Shown one piece after another: positions 47,083 to 56,892 of a stretch of DNA of 64,000 bases (the first letter of the stretch is position 1; every line of letters starts with the position of its first letter). The position numbers and the translations under genes are program-made. Origin of the DNA: Streptomyces cinnamoneus (GTDB lineage Bacteria; Actinomycetota; Actinomycetes; Streptomycetales; Streptomycetaceae); the NCBI RefSeq assembly GCF_002939475.1, contig NZ_PKFQ01000001.1, positions 4,523,001 through 4,587,000 on the forward strand. The letters are read 5' to 3'. Below the pieces are notes generated by a model. That model was not told the DNA's origin, ran no database searches, and worked only from the letters and a program-made list of their open reading frames with translations.

Positions 47083-47636
47083 CGGGCCGCCGCCCCGGTC
47101 CGGTGGGCCTGCGAGACGAACAGGGCCGCGGGCTGCTCCGCCGGGCGGTGGCCCGCCGACCGGGCGATCAGGAACTGCACCTGCGCGCCCTCCGTCCGCC
47201 CGGCGAGCGCGCTCACGTGGCGGAGCAGCAGCAGGTACGGCACCGGCAGCGGGGTCGCCGGGTCGTCGGACCGGGCATCGGTCCGGGCCAGTGCCATGGC
47301 CAGGTCGAACAGCTGCTGGTGGTGGCGGCGGTCGGGGTTCCAGACGGCGTTCCACCGGCGGCGCCGCGGTTCCGTCGTCACCTCCCGCCACGCGCCGAAC
47401 CGGCCGCCCGGCGGGCGCGTGCGGATCAGCAGGTGGTAGTCGTGGGTGGCCGGGCACGTCGCCACGAGGTGGTAGCGGGGCACGAGGCCGAGCACGTCCA
47501 GGCGCCCGACGGCCTGGCCCAGCCAGGGGGCGACCGGGCCCAGCTGGGCGAGCACCGCCAGCAGCAGCCACGTCCCGAGCAGGGCCGCCAGCGCGGACTC
47601 GTACGGACTCAGGCCCCCGGCCGCAACGCCTCGCAC
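47079..47636 (-). CDS. Membrane-anchored protein partner of the HTTM-like gene
   Basis: 185 residues. One N-terminal membrane helix (about 14-35) followed by a soluble domain (PRYHLVATCPATHDYHLLIR, WREVTTEPRRRRWNAVWNP). Members of this family, as far as I recognise, occur next to HTTM genes in Streptomyces. The start (GTG 47636) overlaps the end of the upstream small gene by 28 bases; the stop overlaps the next start. Function unknown. Confidence 0.6.
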   Translation of the reverse strand: MRGVAAGGLSPYESALAALLGTWLLLAVLAQLGPVAPWLGQAVGRLDVLGLVPRYHLVATCPATHDYHLLIRTRPPGGRFGAWREVTTEPRRRRWNAVWNPDRRHHQQLFDLAMALARTDARSDDPATPLPVPYLLLLRHVSALAGRTEGAQVQFLIARSAGHRPAEQPAALFVSQAHRTGAAAR

Positions 47637-47824
47637 CGTGCCCTCAGCAGTTCGTCCGCGCTCGCGCGGGGCGGTACGGCACCGGGCCCGGGCAGCGGCG
47701 GCGCGCCGTCGCCGCCGAGGGCGACGACCAGGACGTCGTCGAGCGCGCCGCCGGGTTTCTCCACCAGTTCGACGACGTCCCCCGTGGCGTTCATCGCCCC
47801 CGCGACATCCGGTCTCCCGGCCAT
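47609..47824 (-). CDS. Small hypothetical protein, first of the HTTM unit
   Basis: 71 residues starting MAGRPDVAGAMNATGDVVEL. It is acidic and flexible, ends ARCEALRPGA, and has no hydrophobic segment. ATG 47824 gives a sensible start; longer in-frame versions would extend into the promoter region of the divergent binding-protein gene. The N-terminal GDVVELVEKPGGALDDVLVV could form a small domain. Function unknown. Confidence 0.5.
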   Translation of the reverse strand: MAGRPDVAGAMNATGDVVELVEKPGGALDDVLVVALGGDGAPPLPGPGAVPPRASADELLRARCEALRPGA

Positions 47825-47976
47825 GGCGTCCCCCCGTCCGGTCGTGGTGAACCGTGCGTTCCAGTCGTACCGCTCGCGCCGGTGACGGTCACTCGCGCAT
47901 ACGGGCGGTTTATTCGTCAATGTGCACTTCGAACCCATCCCTTTGTCCCCATATGAGGTGTTATTTAGGCCAAAGC

Positions 47977-48008
47977 GATACGTGCTCATCAGTGATACGC
48001 GCTCATCA
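47977..48008 (+). promoter_or_regulatory. 15-bp direct repeat before operon 2
   Basis: GATACGTGCTCATCA (47977-47991) and GATACGCGCTCATCA (47994-48008) differ by one base, are 17 bases apart centre to centre, and end 14 bases before the binding-protein start. This is a candidate tandem operator site for operon 2. Confidence 0.5.
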
Positions 48009-48021
48009 TCGAGGAGGCCCC

Positions 48022-49659
48022 ATGCTCGGAGGCACGCGCGCCCGGACCCTCGGCGGAGCCGCACTGGCCCTCGCCGTGCTCGGGTCCGCGTTGCTGGCGA
48101 CCGGCTGCGGGGGCGGCGCGGGCGGCAGCGGCGCCGGTGTCGTACGGGCCTCCTGGGGCGACCCGCAGAGCCCTCTGGAGCCCGCCAACACCAACGAGGT
48201 GCAGGGCGGCAAGGTCCTCGACATGATCTTTCGGGGGCTCAAGCGCTACGACCCGAAGACCGGCGCGGCCCAGGACATGCTCGCCGAGAAGATCGACAGC
48301 GCCGACCAGCAGAACTTCACCATCACCGTCAAGGACGGCTGGACGTTCGGCAACGGCGAGAAGGTCACCGCGAAGTCCTTCGTCGACGCCTGGAACTACG
48401 CCGCCCTGGTCGACAACAAACAGAAGAACGCCTCCTTCTTCCAGGACGTCGACGGCTACGACAAGGTCCACCCGGCCAAGGGGGCCGCCACCGCCAAGAC
48501 CCTCTCCGGCCTCGTCGTGAAGGACGAGCGGACGTTCACGGTCAGGCTGCGCACCAAGTTCTCGACGTGGCCCGACACCCTGGGCTACGCCGCCTACTCG
48601 CCGCTGCCGCGCGCGTTCTTCGACGACCACCAGGGCTGGCTGAAGCGGCCCGTCGGCAACGGCCCCTACATGGTCGACTCGTACACCAAGGGCTCCTCCA
48701 TGAAGCTCTCCCGGTGGGACGGCTACCCCGGCGACGACAAGGCCCGCAACAGCGGCGTCGAGCTGCGCGTCTACACCGACAACAACACCGCCTACACCGA
48801 CCTCCAGGCCGGCAACCTCGACCTCGTCGACGACATCCCCAGCGCCCAGCTGAAGAACGTCAAGAACGACCTCGGCGACCGCTACATCAACCAGCCCGCC
48901 GGCATCATCCAGACGGTCGTCTTCCCGATGTACGACGAGGCGTGGTCCAAGCCGGGCATGGAGAAGGTGCGCCGAGGCCTGTCCATGGCGATCAACCGCG
49001 AGCAGATCACCGAGCAGATCTACCAGAAGACCCGCACCCCGGCCACGGACTGGACCTCACCGGTCCTCGGCGACCAGGGCGGCTACAAGGCCGGCCTGTG
49101 CGGCGGCGCGTGCACCTACGACCCCGGTGAGGCCAAGAGGCTGATCCAGGAGGGCGGCGGACTGCCCGGCGGCAAGGTCACCATCACCTCGAACGTCGAC
49201 ACCGGCTCCCACCGGCTGTGGATGGACGCCGTCTGCAACAGCATCAACAACGCCCTCGGCAACGACGGCGCGTGCACCGTCAACCCCGTCGGCACCTTCG
49301 CCGACTTCCGCAACCAGGTCGCCGACCAGCGCATGACCAGCCTCTTCCGCTCCGGCTGGCAGATGGACTACCCGCTGGTCCAGAACTTCCTCCAGCCGCT
49401 CTACTACACGAACGCCTCCTCCAACTACGGCAAGTTCAGCGACCCGCAGTTCGACAGGCTCGTCGACGAGGCCAACGCCGAGTCCGACACGGGCAAGGCG
49501 GTCGGCACGTTCCAGGACGCGGAGAAGATCCTGGCCGCGCAGATGCCCGCCGTCCCGCTCTGGTACCAGAACGGCAGCGCCGGCTACTCCGAGAACCTCG
49601 TGGACGTCCAGCTGAACGCCTTCAGCGTGCCCGTCTACGACCGGATCCAGGTCAAGTAG
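48022..49659 (+). CDS. Oligopeptide-binding lipoprotein, operon 2
   Basis: 545 residues, SBP_bac_5 family. The lipobox LLATGCGGG (Cys at about residue 33) is followed by SWGDPQSPLEPANTNEVQGG and a domain closely similar in order to the operon-1 binding protein (VKDGWTFGNGEKVTAKSFVD; LQPLYYTNASSNYGKF). It captures oligopeptides. The PLEPANTNEVQGG region is what I recall from BldKB-type proteins, but this is memory, not a search. GAGGAGG precedes ATG 48022. Confidence 0.9.
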   Translation: MLGGTRARTLGGAALALAVLGSALLATGCGGGAGGSGAGVVRASWGDPQSPLEPANTNEVQGGKVLDMIFRGLKRYDPKTGAAQDMLAEKIDSADQQNFTITVKDGWTFGNGEKVTAKSFVDAWNYAALVDNKQKNASFFQDVDGYDKVHPAKGAATAKTLSGLVVKDERTFTVRLRTKFSTWPDTLGYAAYSPLPRAFFDDHQGWLKRPVGNGPYMVDSYTKGSSMKLSRWDGYPGDDKARNSGVELRVYTDNNTAYTDLQAGNLDLVDDIPSAQLKNVKNDLGDRYINQPAGIIQTVVFPMYDEAWSKPGMEKVRRGLSMAINREQITEQIYQKTRTPATDWTSPVLGDQGGYKAGLCGGACTYDPGEAKRLIQEGGGLPGGKVTITSNVDTGSHRLWMDAVCNSINNALGNDGACTVNPVGTFADFRNQVADQRMTSLFRSGWQMDYPLVQNFLQPLYYTNASSNYGKFSDPQFDRLVDEANAESDTGKAVGTFQDAEKILAAQMPAVPLWYQNGSAGYSENLVDVQLNAFSVPVYDRIQVK

Positions 49660-49729
49660 GCGCAACGGCCCGCACGCCCCGTCGTCGTACCAGCGAATCC
49701 GGCTCGGCCCGGCAACCCCCGGAGACCCC

Positions 49730-50653
49730 ATGGGACGGTATGTGATCCGGCGGCTGCTCCAGATGATCCCCGTGTTCATCGGCAGCACGTTCCTGATCTT
49801 CTTCATGGTCTACGCCCTGGGCGACCCCGTCGCCGCCCTCTTCGGCGACAAGGCCCCCGACCCGGCGACCGCCGCCCGCATCCGCAAGGATCTCTACCTC
49901 GACGCGCCCCTATGGAAGCAGTACCTCCACTACATGGGCCAGATCCTCACGGGGAACTTCGGCACCGCCTTCAACGGCCAGGAGGTCATCGACCTCATGG
50001 CCGACGCCTTCCCCGTGACCCTGCGCCTGACCCTCGTGGCCGTCCTCTTCGAGATCGTCGTCGGCATCACCCTCGGCCTGCTGAGCGGACTGCGGCGGGG
50101 GCGGGCGGTGGACACCACCGTCCTGCTCCTCACCCTCGTCGTGGTCTCCATCCCGACGTTCGTCAGCGGCTACGTGCTCCAGTACCTCTTCGGCGTCAAG
50201 TGGGGCGCGGTCTCCCCGTCCGTCTCGCCCGCCGCACCCCTCGACGAACTCCTGCTGCCGGGCGTGGTGCTGGGACTGGTCTCACTGGCCTACGTGACCC
50301 GGCTGACGCGGACCTCGCTCGCCGAGAACTCCCGCGCCGACTACCTCCGTACGGCCGTCGCCAAGGGCCTGCCGCGGCACCGGGTCGTCACCCGGCACCT
50401 GCTGCGCAACTCCCTCATCCCCGTCGTCACCTTCATCGGCACCGACGTCGGCGCCCTCATGGGCGGGGCCATCGTCACCGAGCGGATCTTCAACATCCAC
50501 GGCGTCGGCTTCCAGCTCTACCAGGGCGTCCTGCGGCAGAACTCCCCGACCGTCGTCGGCTTCGTGACCATCCTGGTCATCGTCTTCCTCCTGGCGAACC
50601 TGCTCGTCGACCTCCTCTACGCCGTGCTCGACCCGAGGATCCGCTATGCCTGA
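49730..50653 (+). CDS. Oligopeptide ABC permease, DppB/OppB type, operon 2
   Basis: 307 residues. MGRYVIRRLLQMIPVFIGST and C-terminal YAVLDPRIRYA match the operon-1 permease nearly residue for residue, as does the EAA loop TAVAKGLPRHRVVTRHLLRN. Six membrane helices. Ends with the same eight-base overlap (ATGCCTGA) into the second permease, so the two operons share ancestry. Confidence 0.92.
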   Translation: MGRYVIRRLLQMIPVFIGSTFLIFFMVYALGDPVAALFGDKAPDPATAARIRKDLYLDAPLWKQYLHYMGQILTGNFGTAFNGQEVIDLMADAFPVTLRLTLVAVLFEIVVGITLGLLSGLRRGRAVDTTVLLLTLVVVSIPTFVSGYVLQYLFGVKWGAVSPSVSPAAPLDELLLPGVVLGLVSLAYVTRLTRTSLAENSRADYLRTAVAKGLPRHRVVTRHLLRNSLIPVVTFIGTDVGALMGGAIVTERIFNIHGVGFQLYQGVLRQNSPTVVGFVTILVIVFLLANLLVDLLYAVLDPRIRYA

Positions 50654-51620
50654 ACCCGATCCGTACGACGCGAAGGACACCATCACCCCGGCCGGCGGCG
50701 GGGCCATGTCCCTGGCCACCGGCGACGCCGAGACCCTCGAAGGCGGCCCCGTCCCCGGCGGCCCCGCCAGCGGCAAGGCACGCAGCCTGTGGACCGACGC
50801 CTGGCACGACCTGCGGCGCAACCCCGTCTTCGTCGTCTCCGCGCTCGTCATCGTCTTCCTGGCCCTGATCGCCGTCTGGCCGTCCCTGATCGCCAGCGGC
50901 AACCCCCTCCAGTGCGACCTGGCCAAGGCCCAGGAGGGCCCCCAGCCGGGCCACCCCTTCGGCTTCGACACCCAGGGCTGCGACGTCTACACCCGCACCG
51001 TCTACGGCGCGCGGGCCTCGATCACCGTGGGCGTCTGCGCCACGGCCGGGGCGGCGCTGCTGGGCAGCGTGCTGGGCGGGCTGGCCGGCTTCTTCGGCGG
51101 GTGGTGGGACGCGCTGCTCTCCCGGCTCGCCGACGTCTTCTTCGGCATCCCCATCATCCTCGGCGGCCTGGTCTTCCTGTCCGTCGTCACCGGCGGCTCG
51201 GTCTGGCCGGTCGTCGGCTTCATCGTGCTGCTGGGCTGGCCGCAGCTCTCCCGCCTCGCCCGCGGCGCGGTGGTCGGCGCCAGGCAGCACGACTACGTCC
51301 AGGCCGCCCGCGCCCTCGGCGCCGGCAACGGCCGGCTGCTGCTGCGGCACATCGCGCCCAACGCCGTGGCCCCCGTCATCGTCGTGGCGACCATCGCGCT
51401 CGGCACGTACATCGCGCTCGAGGCCACGCTCTCGTTCATCGGCGTGGGACTCAAACCACCCACCGTCTCCTGGGGGATCGACATCTCCAACGCCTCCAAC
51501 CAGATCCGCAACGCCCCGCACATGCTGCTGTGGCCGGCGGGGGCGCTGAGCATCACGGTGCTCGCGTTCATCATGCTCGGCGACGCGGTGCGCGACGCCC
51601 TCGACCCCAAGCTGCGCTGA
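50646..51620 (+). CDS. Oligopeptide ABC permease, DppC/OppC type, operon 2
   Basis: 324 residues. A longer N-terminal cytoplasmic tail than in operon 1, then YTRTVYGARASITVGVCATA, the EAA loop QAARALGAGNGRLLLRHIAP and C-terminal DALDPKLR. Forms the membrane channel with the preceding subunit. The stop is 11 bases before the ATPase start, as in operon 1. Confidence 0.92.
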   Translation: MPEPDPYDAKDTITPAGGGAMSLATGDAETLEGGPVPGGPASGKARSLWTDAWHDLRRNPVFVVSALVIVFLALIAVWPSLIASGNPLQCDLAKAQEGPQPGHPFGFDTQGCDVYTRTVYGARASITVGVCATAGAALLGSVLGGLAGFFGGWWDALLSRLADVFFGIPIILGGLVFLSVVTGGSVWPVVGFIVLLGWPQLSRLARGAVVGARQHDYVQAARALGAGNGRLLLRHIAPNAVAPVIVVATIALGTYIALEATLSFIGVGLKPPTVSWGIDISNASNQIRNAPHMLLWPAGALSITVLAFIMLGDAVRDALDPKLR

Positions 51621-51631
51621 GGAGCGGGCCG

Positions 51632-52630
51632 ATGACACGCCAGCGAACGACGACCCTGCTCGACGTGCGCGACCTGCACGTGGAGTTCCGGACCCGGGAC
51701 GGCGTGGCCAAGGCCGTCAACGGCGTCAGCTACACCGTCGACGCCGGGCAGACCCTCGCGGTGCTCGGCGAGTCCGGCTCCGGCAAGTCGGTGACCGCAC
51801 AGGCCGTCATGGGCATCCTCGACTCGCCGCCGGGCCACGTCACCGCCGGCGAGGTGCTCTTCCGGGGCGAGGACCTGCTCACCGCCGGCGAGGAGCGGCG
51901 CCGCAGGCTCCGGGGCGCCAAACTGGCGATGATCTTCCAGGACGCGCTGTCCTCCCTCAACCCCGTGCTGACCGTGGGCGCCCAGCTCGGCGAGATGTAC
52001 GAGGTGCACCAGGGGATGACGCGCAAGGACGCCCGCGCCCGGGCCGTCCAGCTGATGGACCGGGTCCGCATCCCGGCCGCCAAGGACCGGGTGCGCGACT
52101 ACCCCCACCAGTTCTCCGGCGGCATGCGGCAGCGCATCATGATCGCCATGGCGCTGGCGCTGGAGCCGGACCTGATCATCGCGGACGAGCCGACGACGGC
52201 GCTGGACGTCACCGTCCAGGCCCAGGTGATGGACCTGCTCGCGGAGCTCCGGCGGGAGTACGACATGGGGCTCGTCCTCATCACCCACGACCTCGGCGTG
52301 GTAGCCGACGTGGCCGACAGGATCGCGGTCATGTACGCCGGGCGGATCGTGGAGACGGCACCCGTCCACGACCTGTACGCCGCGCCCGCCCACCCGTACA
52401 CCCGGGGCCTGCTGGACTCGATCCCGCGCCTGGACCGCAAGGGCCGGGAACTGTACGCGATCAAGGGCCTGCCGCCCAGCCTCACCGCGATCCCGCCGGG
52501 CTGCCCCTTCAACCCGCGCTGCCCCATGGCCCAGGACGTCTGCCGCACGGACCGCCCGCCGCTGTTCACGGTGGGCCCGGGCCGGGCGAGCGCCTGCCAC
52601 TTCTGGAAGGAGACCCTCGGTGACCGCTGA
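51632..52630 (+). CDS. Oligopeptide ABC ATPase, DppD/OppD type, operon 2
   Basis: 332 residues. Walker A GESGSGKSV, signature FSGGMRQRIM, Walker B DLIIADEPTTALD, H-loop THDLGVVAD and the C-terminal CPFNPRCPMAQDVC Cys cluster. Very similar to the operon-1 DppD-type protein. ATG 51632 follows GAGGAG. Overlaps the next ATPase gene by 11 bases. Confidence 0.93.
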   Translation: MTRQRTTTLLDVRDLHVEFRTRDGVAKAVNGVSYTVDAGQTLAVLGESGSGKSVTAQAVMGILDSPPGHVTAGEVLFRGEDLLTAGEERRRRLRGAKLAMIFQDALSSLNPVLTVGAQLGEMYEVHQGMTRKDARARAVQLMDRVRIPAAKDRVRDYPHQFSGGMRQRIMIAMALALEPDLIIADEPTTALDVTVQAQVMDLLAELRREYDMGLVLITHDLGVVADVADRIAVMYAGRIVETAPVHDLYAAPAHPYTRGLLDSIPRLDRKGRELYAIKGLPPSLTAIPPGCPFNPRCPMAQDVCRTDRPPLFTVGPGRASACHFWKETLGDR

Positions 52631-53681
52631 CGGCGAGGCGATCCTCGAGGTACGCGACCTGGTCAAGCACTACCCGCTCACCCGGGGCGTCCTGTTCAGG
52701 AAACAGGTCGGGGCCGTCCGCGCCGTCGACGGGGTCTCCTTCGACCTGCGGCGCGGCGAGACGCTCGGCGTCGTCGGCGAGTCCGGCTGCGGCAAGTCCA
52801 CGGTCGCCAGACTGCTGGTCCACCTCGAACGGCCGACCGCCGGGCGGATCCGCTACAAGGGCGAGGACGTCACCAGGCTGTCCGGGCGCGCGCTGAAGGC
52901 CGTCCGCCGGAACATCCAGATGGTCTTCCAGGACCCCTACACCTCGCTCAACCCCCGCATGACCGTCGGCGACATCGTCGGGGAGCCCTTCGAGATCCAC
53001 CCCGAGGCGGCCCCCAAGGGCAGCCGGCGGCAGCGGGTGCGCGAGCTGCTGGACGTGGTCGGGCTCAACCCCGAGCACGTCAACCGCTACCCCCACCAGT
53101 TCTCCGGAGGCCAGCGGCAGCGCATCGGCATCGCGCGCGGCCTGGCGCTGCGGCCCGAGGTGATCGTGGCGGACGAGCCGGTGTCGGCGCTGGACGTCTC
53201 GGTGCAGGCCCAGGTGATCAACCTGATGGAGAAGCTCCAGGACGCGTTCGAGCTGTCCTACGTCTTCATCGCCCACGACCTGTCCGTGGTGCGGCACATC
53301 TCGGACCGGGTGGCGGTGATGTACCTGGGCCGCTTCGCGGAGGCGGGCACGGACGCGGAGATCTACGAGCACCCGACGCACCCCTACACGCAGGCGCTGC
53401 TGTCGGCCGTACCGGTGCCCGACCCCGCGGCACGGGAGCGGAGGGAACGGATCCTGCTGGCCGGGGACATCCCCTCGCCGGCCGACCCCCCCTCGGGATG
53501 CCGCTTCCGCACGCGGTGCTGGAAGGCGCAGGAGAAGTGCGCGCTGGAGGTGCCGCCGCTGGAGGTCCCGGAACGGTTCCGAGCGGCCGGCGGCCCGGCG
53601 GCCCACGTCTCCGCGTGCCACTTCGCGGAGGAGCGGCCCGTGGTACCGGTGGCGGGGCCGGGCGGTACGGGGGGCGGGTGA
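52620..53681 (+). CDS. Oligopeptide ABC ATPase, DppF/OppF type, operon 2
   Basis: 353 residues with a GTG start. Walker A GESGCGKST, signature FSGGQRQRIG, Walker B VIVADEPVSALDVS, H-loop AHDLSVVRH, tail CRFRTRCWKAQEKC. Lacks the acidic N-terminal extension of its operon-1 paralogue. The terminator at 53676-53704 overlaps its stop. Confidence 0.93.
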   Translation: MTADGEAILEVRDLVKHYPLTRGVLFRKQVGAVRAVDGVSFDLRRGETLGVVGESGCGKSTVARLLVHLERPTAGRIRYKGEDVTRLSGRALKAVRRNIQMVFQDPYTSLNPRMTVGDIVGEPFEIHPEAAPKGSRRQRVRELLDVVGLNPEHVNRYPHQFSGGQRQRIGIARGLALRPEVIVADEPVSALDVSVQAQVINLMEKLQDAFELSYVFIAHDLSVVRHISDRVAVMYLGRFAEAGTDAEIYEHPTHPYTQALLSAVPVPDPAARERRERILLAGDIPSPADPPSGCRFRTRCWKAQEKCALEVPPLEVPERFRAAGGPAAHVSACHFAEERPVVPVAGPGGTGGG

Positions 53682-53704
53682 GATCCCCTCCCCGGGGCTC
53701 ACCC
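53676..53704. terminator. Bidirectional terminator between convergent operons 2 and 3
   Basis: GGGTGAG (53676-53682) pairs with CTCACCC (53698-53704), and an inner CCCC/GGGG stem extends it. It overlaps the operon-2 stop codon and ends two bases before the operon-3 stop. Confidence 0.7.
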
Positions 53705-53705
53705 C

Positions 53706-55777
<2,072 letters not shown>

Positions 55778-55795
55778 GTTCGTGTCTCCTGACGG

Positions 55796-56773
55796 TTAGG
55801 CGAGCCGCACGCGCGGGTCGATGAGGGCGTACGCGGCGTCGACGACGATGTTCGCGAGGACGATCGCGGTGCAGCCCACGAGCATCACGGCCATCAGGGT
55901 GGGCAGGTCGGTCTCGCTCACCGAGGAGACCGCGAGCCGGCCCAGCCCGTGGAGGCTGAAGGTGAACTCGGTGATGATCGCCCCGCCGAAGAGCGAGCCG
56001 AGGTCGATGCCGAAGATGGTGACGATGGGGGCCAGCGCGCCCCGCCAGGCGTAGCGGAAGAAGACCGTGCGGCGGCTGAGGCCCTTGGCACGCGCGGTGC
56101 GGACGTGGTCCTCGGCGAGCTGCTCGATCATCTGGGAGCGGGTCATGCGGCAGTAGCTGGCGACGAAGATGACGGAGAGCACCAGCCAGGGGATGAGCAT
56201 GCCCGTGAACCACTTCACGGGGTTCTCGGTGATGGGGTGGTAGGCCGGGTTGTCCATCCAGTGCAGTCCGCTGACGAGGACGGCCAGGGCGATGACGCCG
56301 ACGAAGTAGATCTGGAGGGCGTTGCCGACCAGTGACAGGGAGCTGAAGAGCTTGTCGACCCACGTGCCCCGGTAGGCGGCGGCGAGCATGCCCAGCCCCA
56401 CACCCACGACGAGGAACACCACCGCGCCGCCGAGCGTGATGGAGAGGGTGGTGGGGAAGCGGTCGACGATGGTGTCCCAGACCGGCTGCTGGTGGGAGAA
56501 GGAGTAGCCGAAGCAGGGCGCCGGGCAGTGCCCCACCGAGAAGTCGCGGCCGGCGAAGATACCGGCCATGTAGTGCCAGTACTGGACGGGCACGGGCGCG
56601 TCGAGGCCCAGGTTCTTGTTGATGAGGGCGATCGCGTCGGGGGTGCAGTTCTTGCCGCAGGACATCAGGGCCGGCTCGGAGGGCAGCGCGAAGAAGAGGA
56701 AGAACGTGATCGCGCTGATCAGCAGGATGATGACGATCGCGCCGAGGATGCGGCGGGCGAGGAATCTCAGCAT
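55796..56773 (-). CDS. Oligopeptide ABC permease, DppB/OppB type, operon 3
   Basis: 325 residues, six helices with a larger extracytoplasmic loop after helix 1 containing four Cys (CGKNC and CPAPC). The EAA loop TARAKGLSRRTVFFRYAWRG and C-terminal ALIDPRVRLA are present. ATG 56773 is preceded by a 14-bp tandem repeat that duplicates its ribosome-binding region (56781-56822). Confidence 0.9.
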   Translation of the reverse strand: MLRFLARRILGAIVIILLISAITFFLFFALPSEPALMSCGKNCTPDAIALINKNLGLDAPVPVQYWHYMAGIFAGRDFSVGHCPAPCFGYSFSHQQPVWDTIVDRFPTTLSITLGGAVVFLVVGVGLGMLAAAYRGTWVDKLFSSLSLVGNALQIYFVGVIALAVLVSGLHWMDNPAYHPITENPVKWFTGMLIPWLVLSVIFVASYCRMTRSQMIEQLAEDHVRTARAKGLSRRTVFFRYAWRGALAPIVTIFGIDLGSLFGGAIITEFTFSLHGLGRLAVSSVSETDLPTLMAVMLVGCTAIVLANIVVDAAYALIDPRVRLA

Positions 56774-56780
56774 GGCTCGC

Positions 56781-56822
56781 GTTCTTCCGGTCGGGTTCTT
56801 CCGGTCGGGTTCTTCCTGTGCG
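56781..56822 (-). repeat. 14-bp tandem repeats over the ribosome-binding region of a permease
   Basis: GTTCTTCCGGTCGG occurs at 56781-56794 and 56795-56808, with a degenerate third copy at 56809-56822. On the coding (minus) strand each unit contains GGAAGAA, the putative Shine-Dalgarno for ATG 56773, so the site is duplicated. Confidence 0.75.
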
Positions 56823-56852
56823 TGTCCACCGGTCGTTTCTTCCGGGGGGCGT

Positions 56853-56867
56853 GGGCCGCGGCGGCCC
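56853..56867 (-). terminator. Intercistronic hairpin between the operon-3 lipoprotein and permease genes
   Basis: GGGCCGC, one G, then GCGGCCC lies in the 119-base gap after the binding-protein stop. Probably lowers read-through to the permease relative to the binding protein, as in operon 1. Confidence 0.45.
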
Positions 56868-56892
56868 GGGGCGGGGCCGCCGCGGGCACGGG

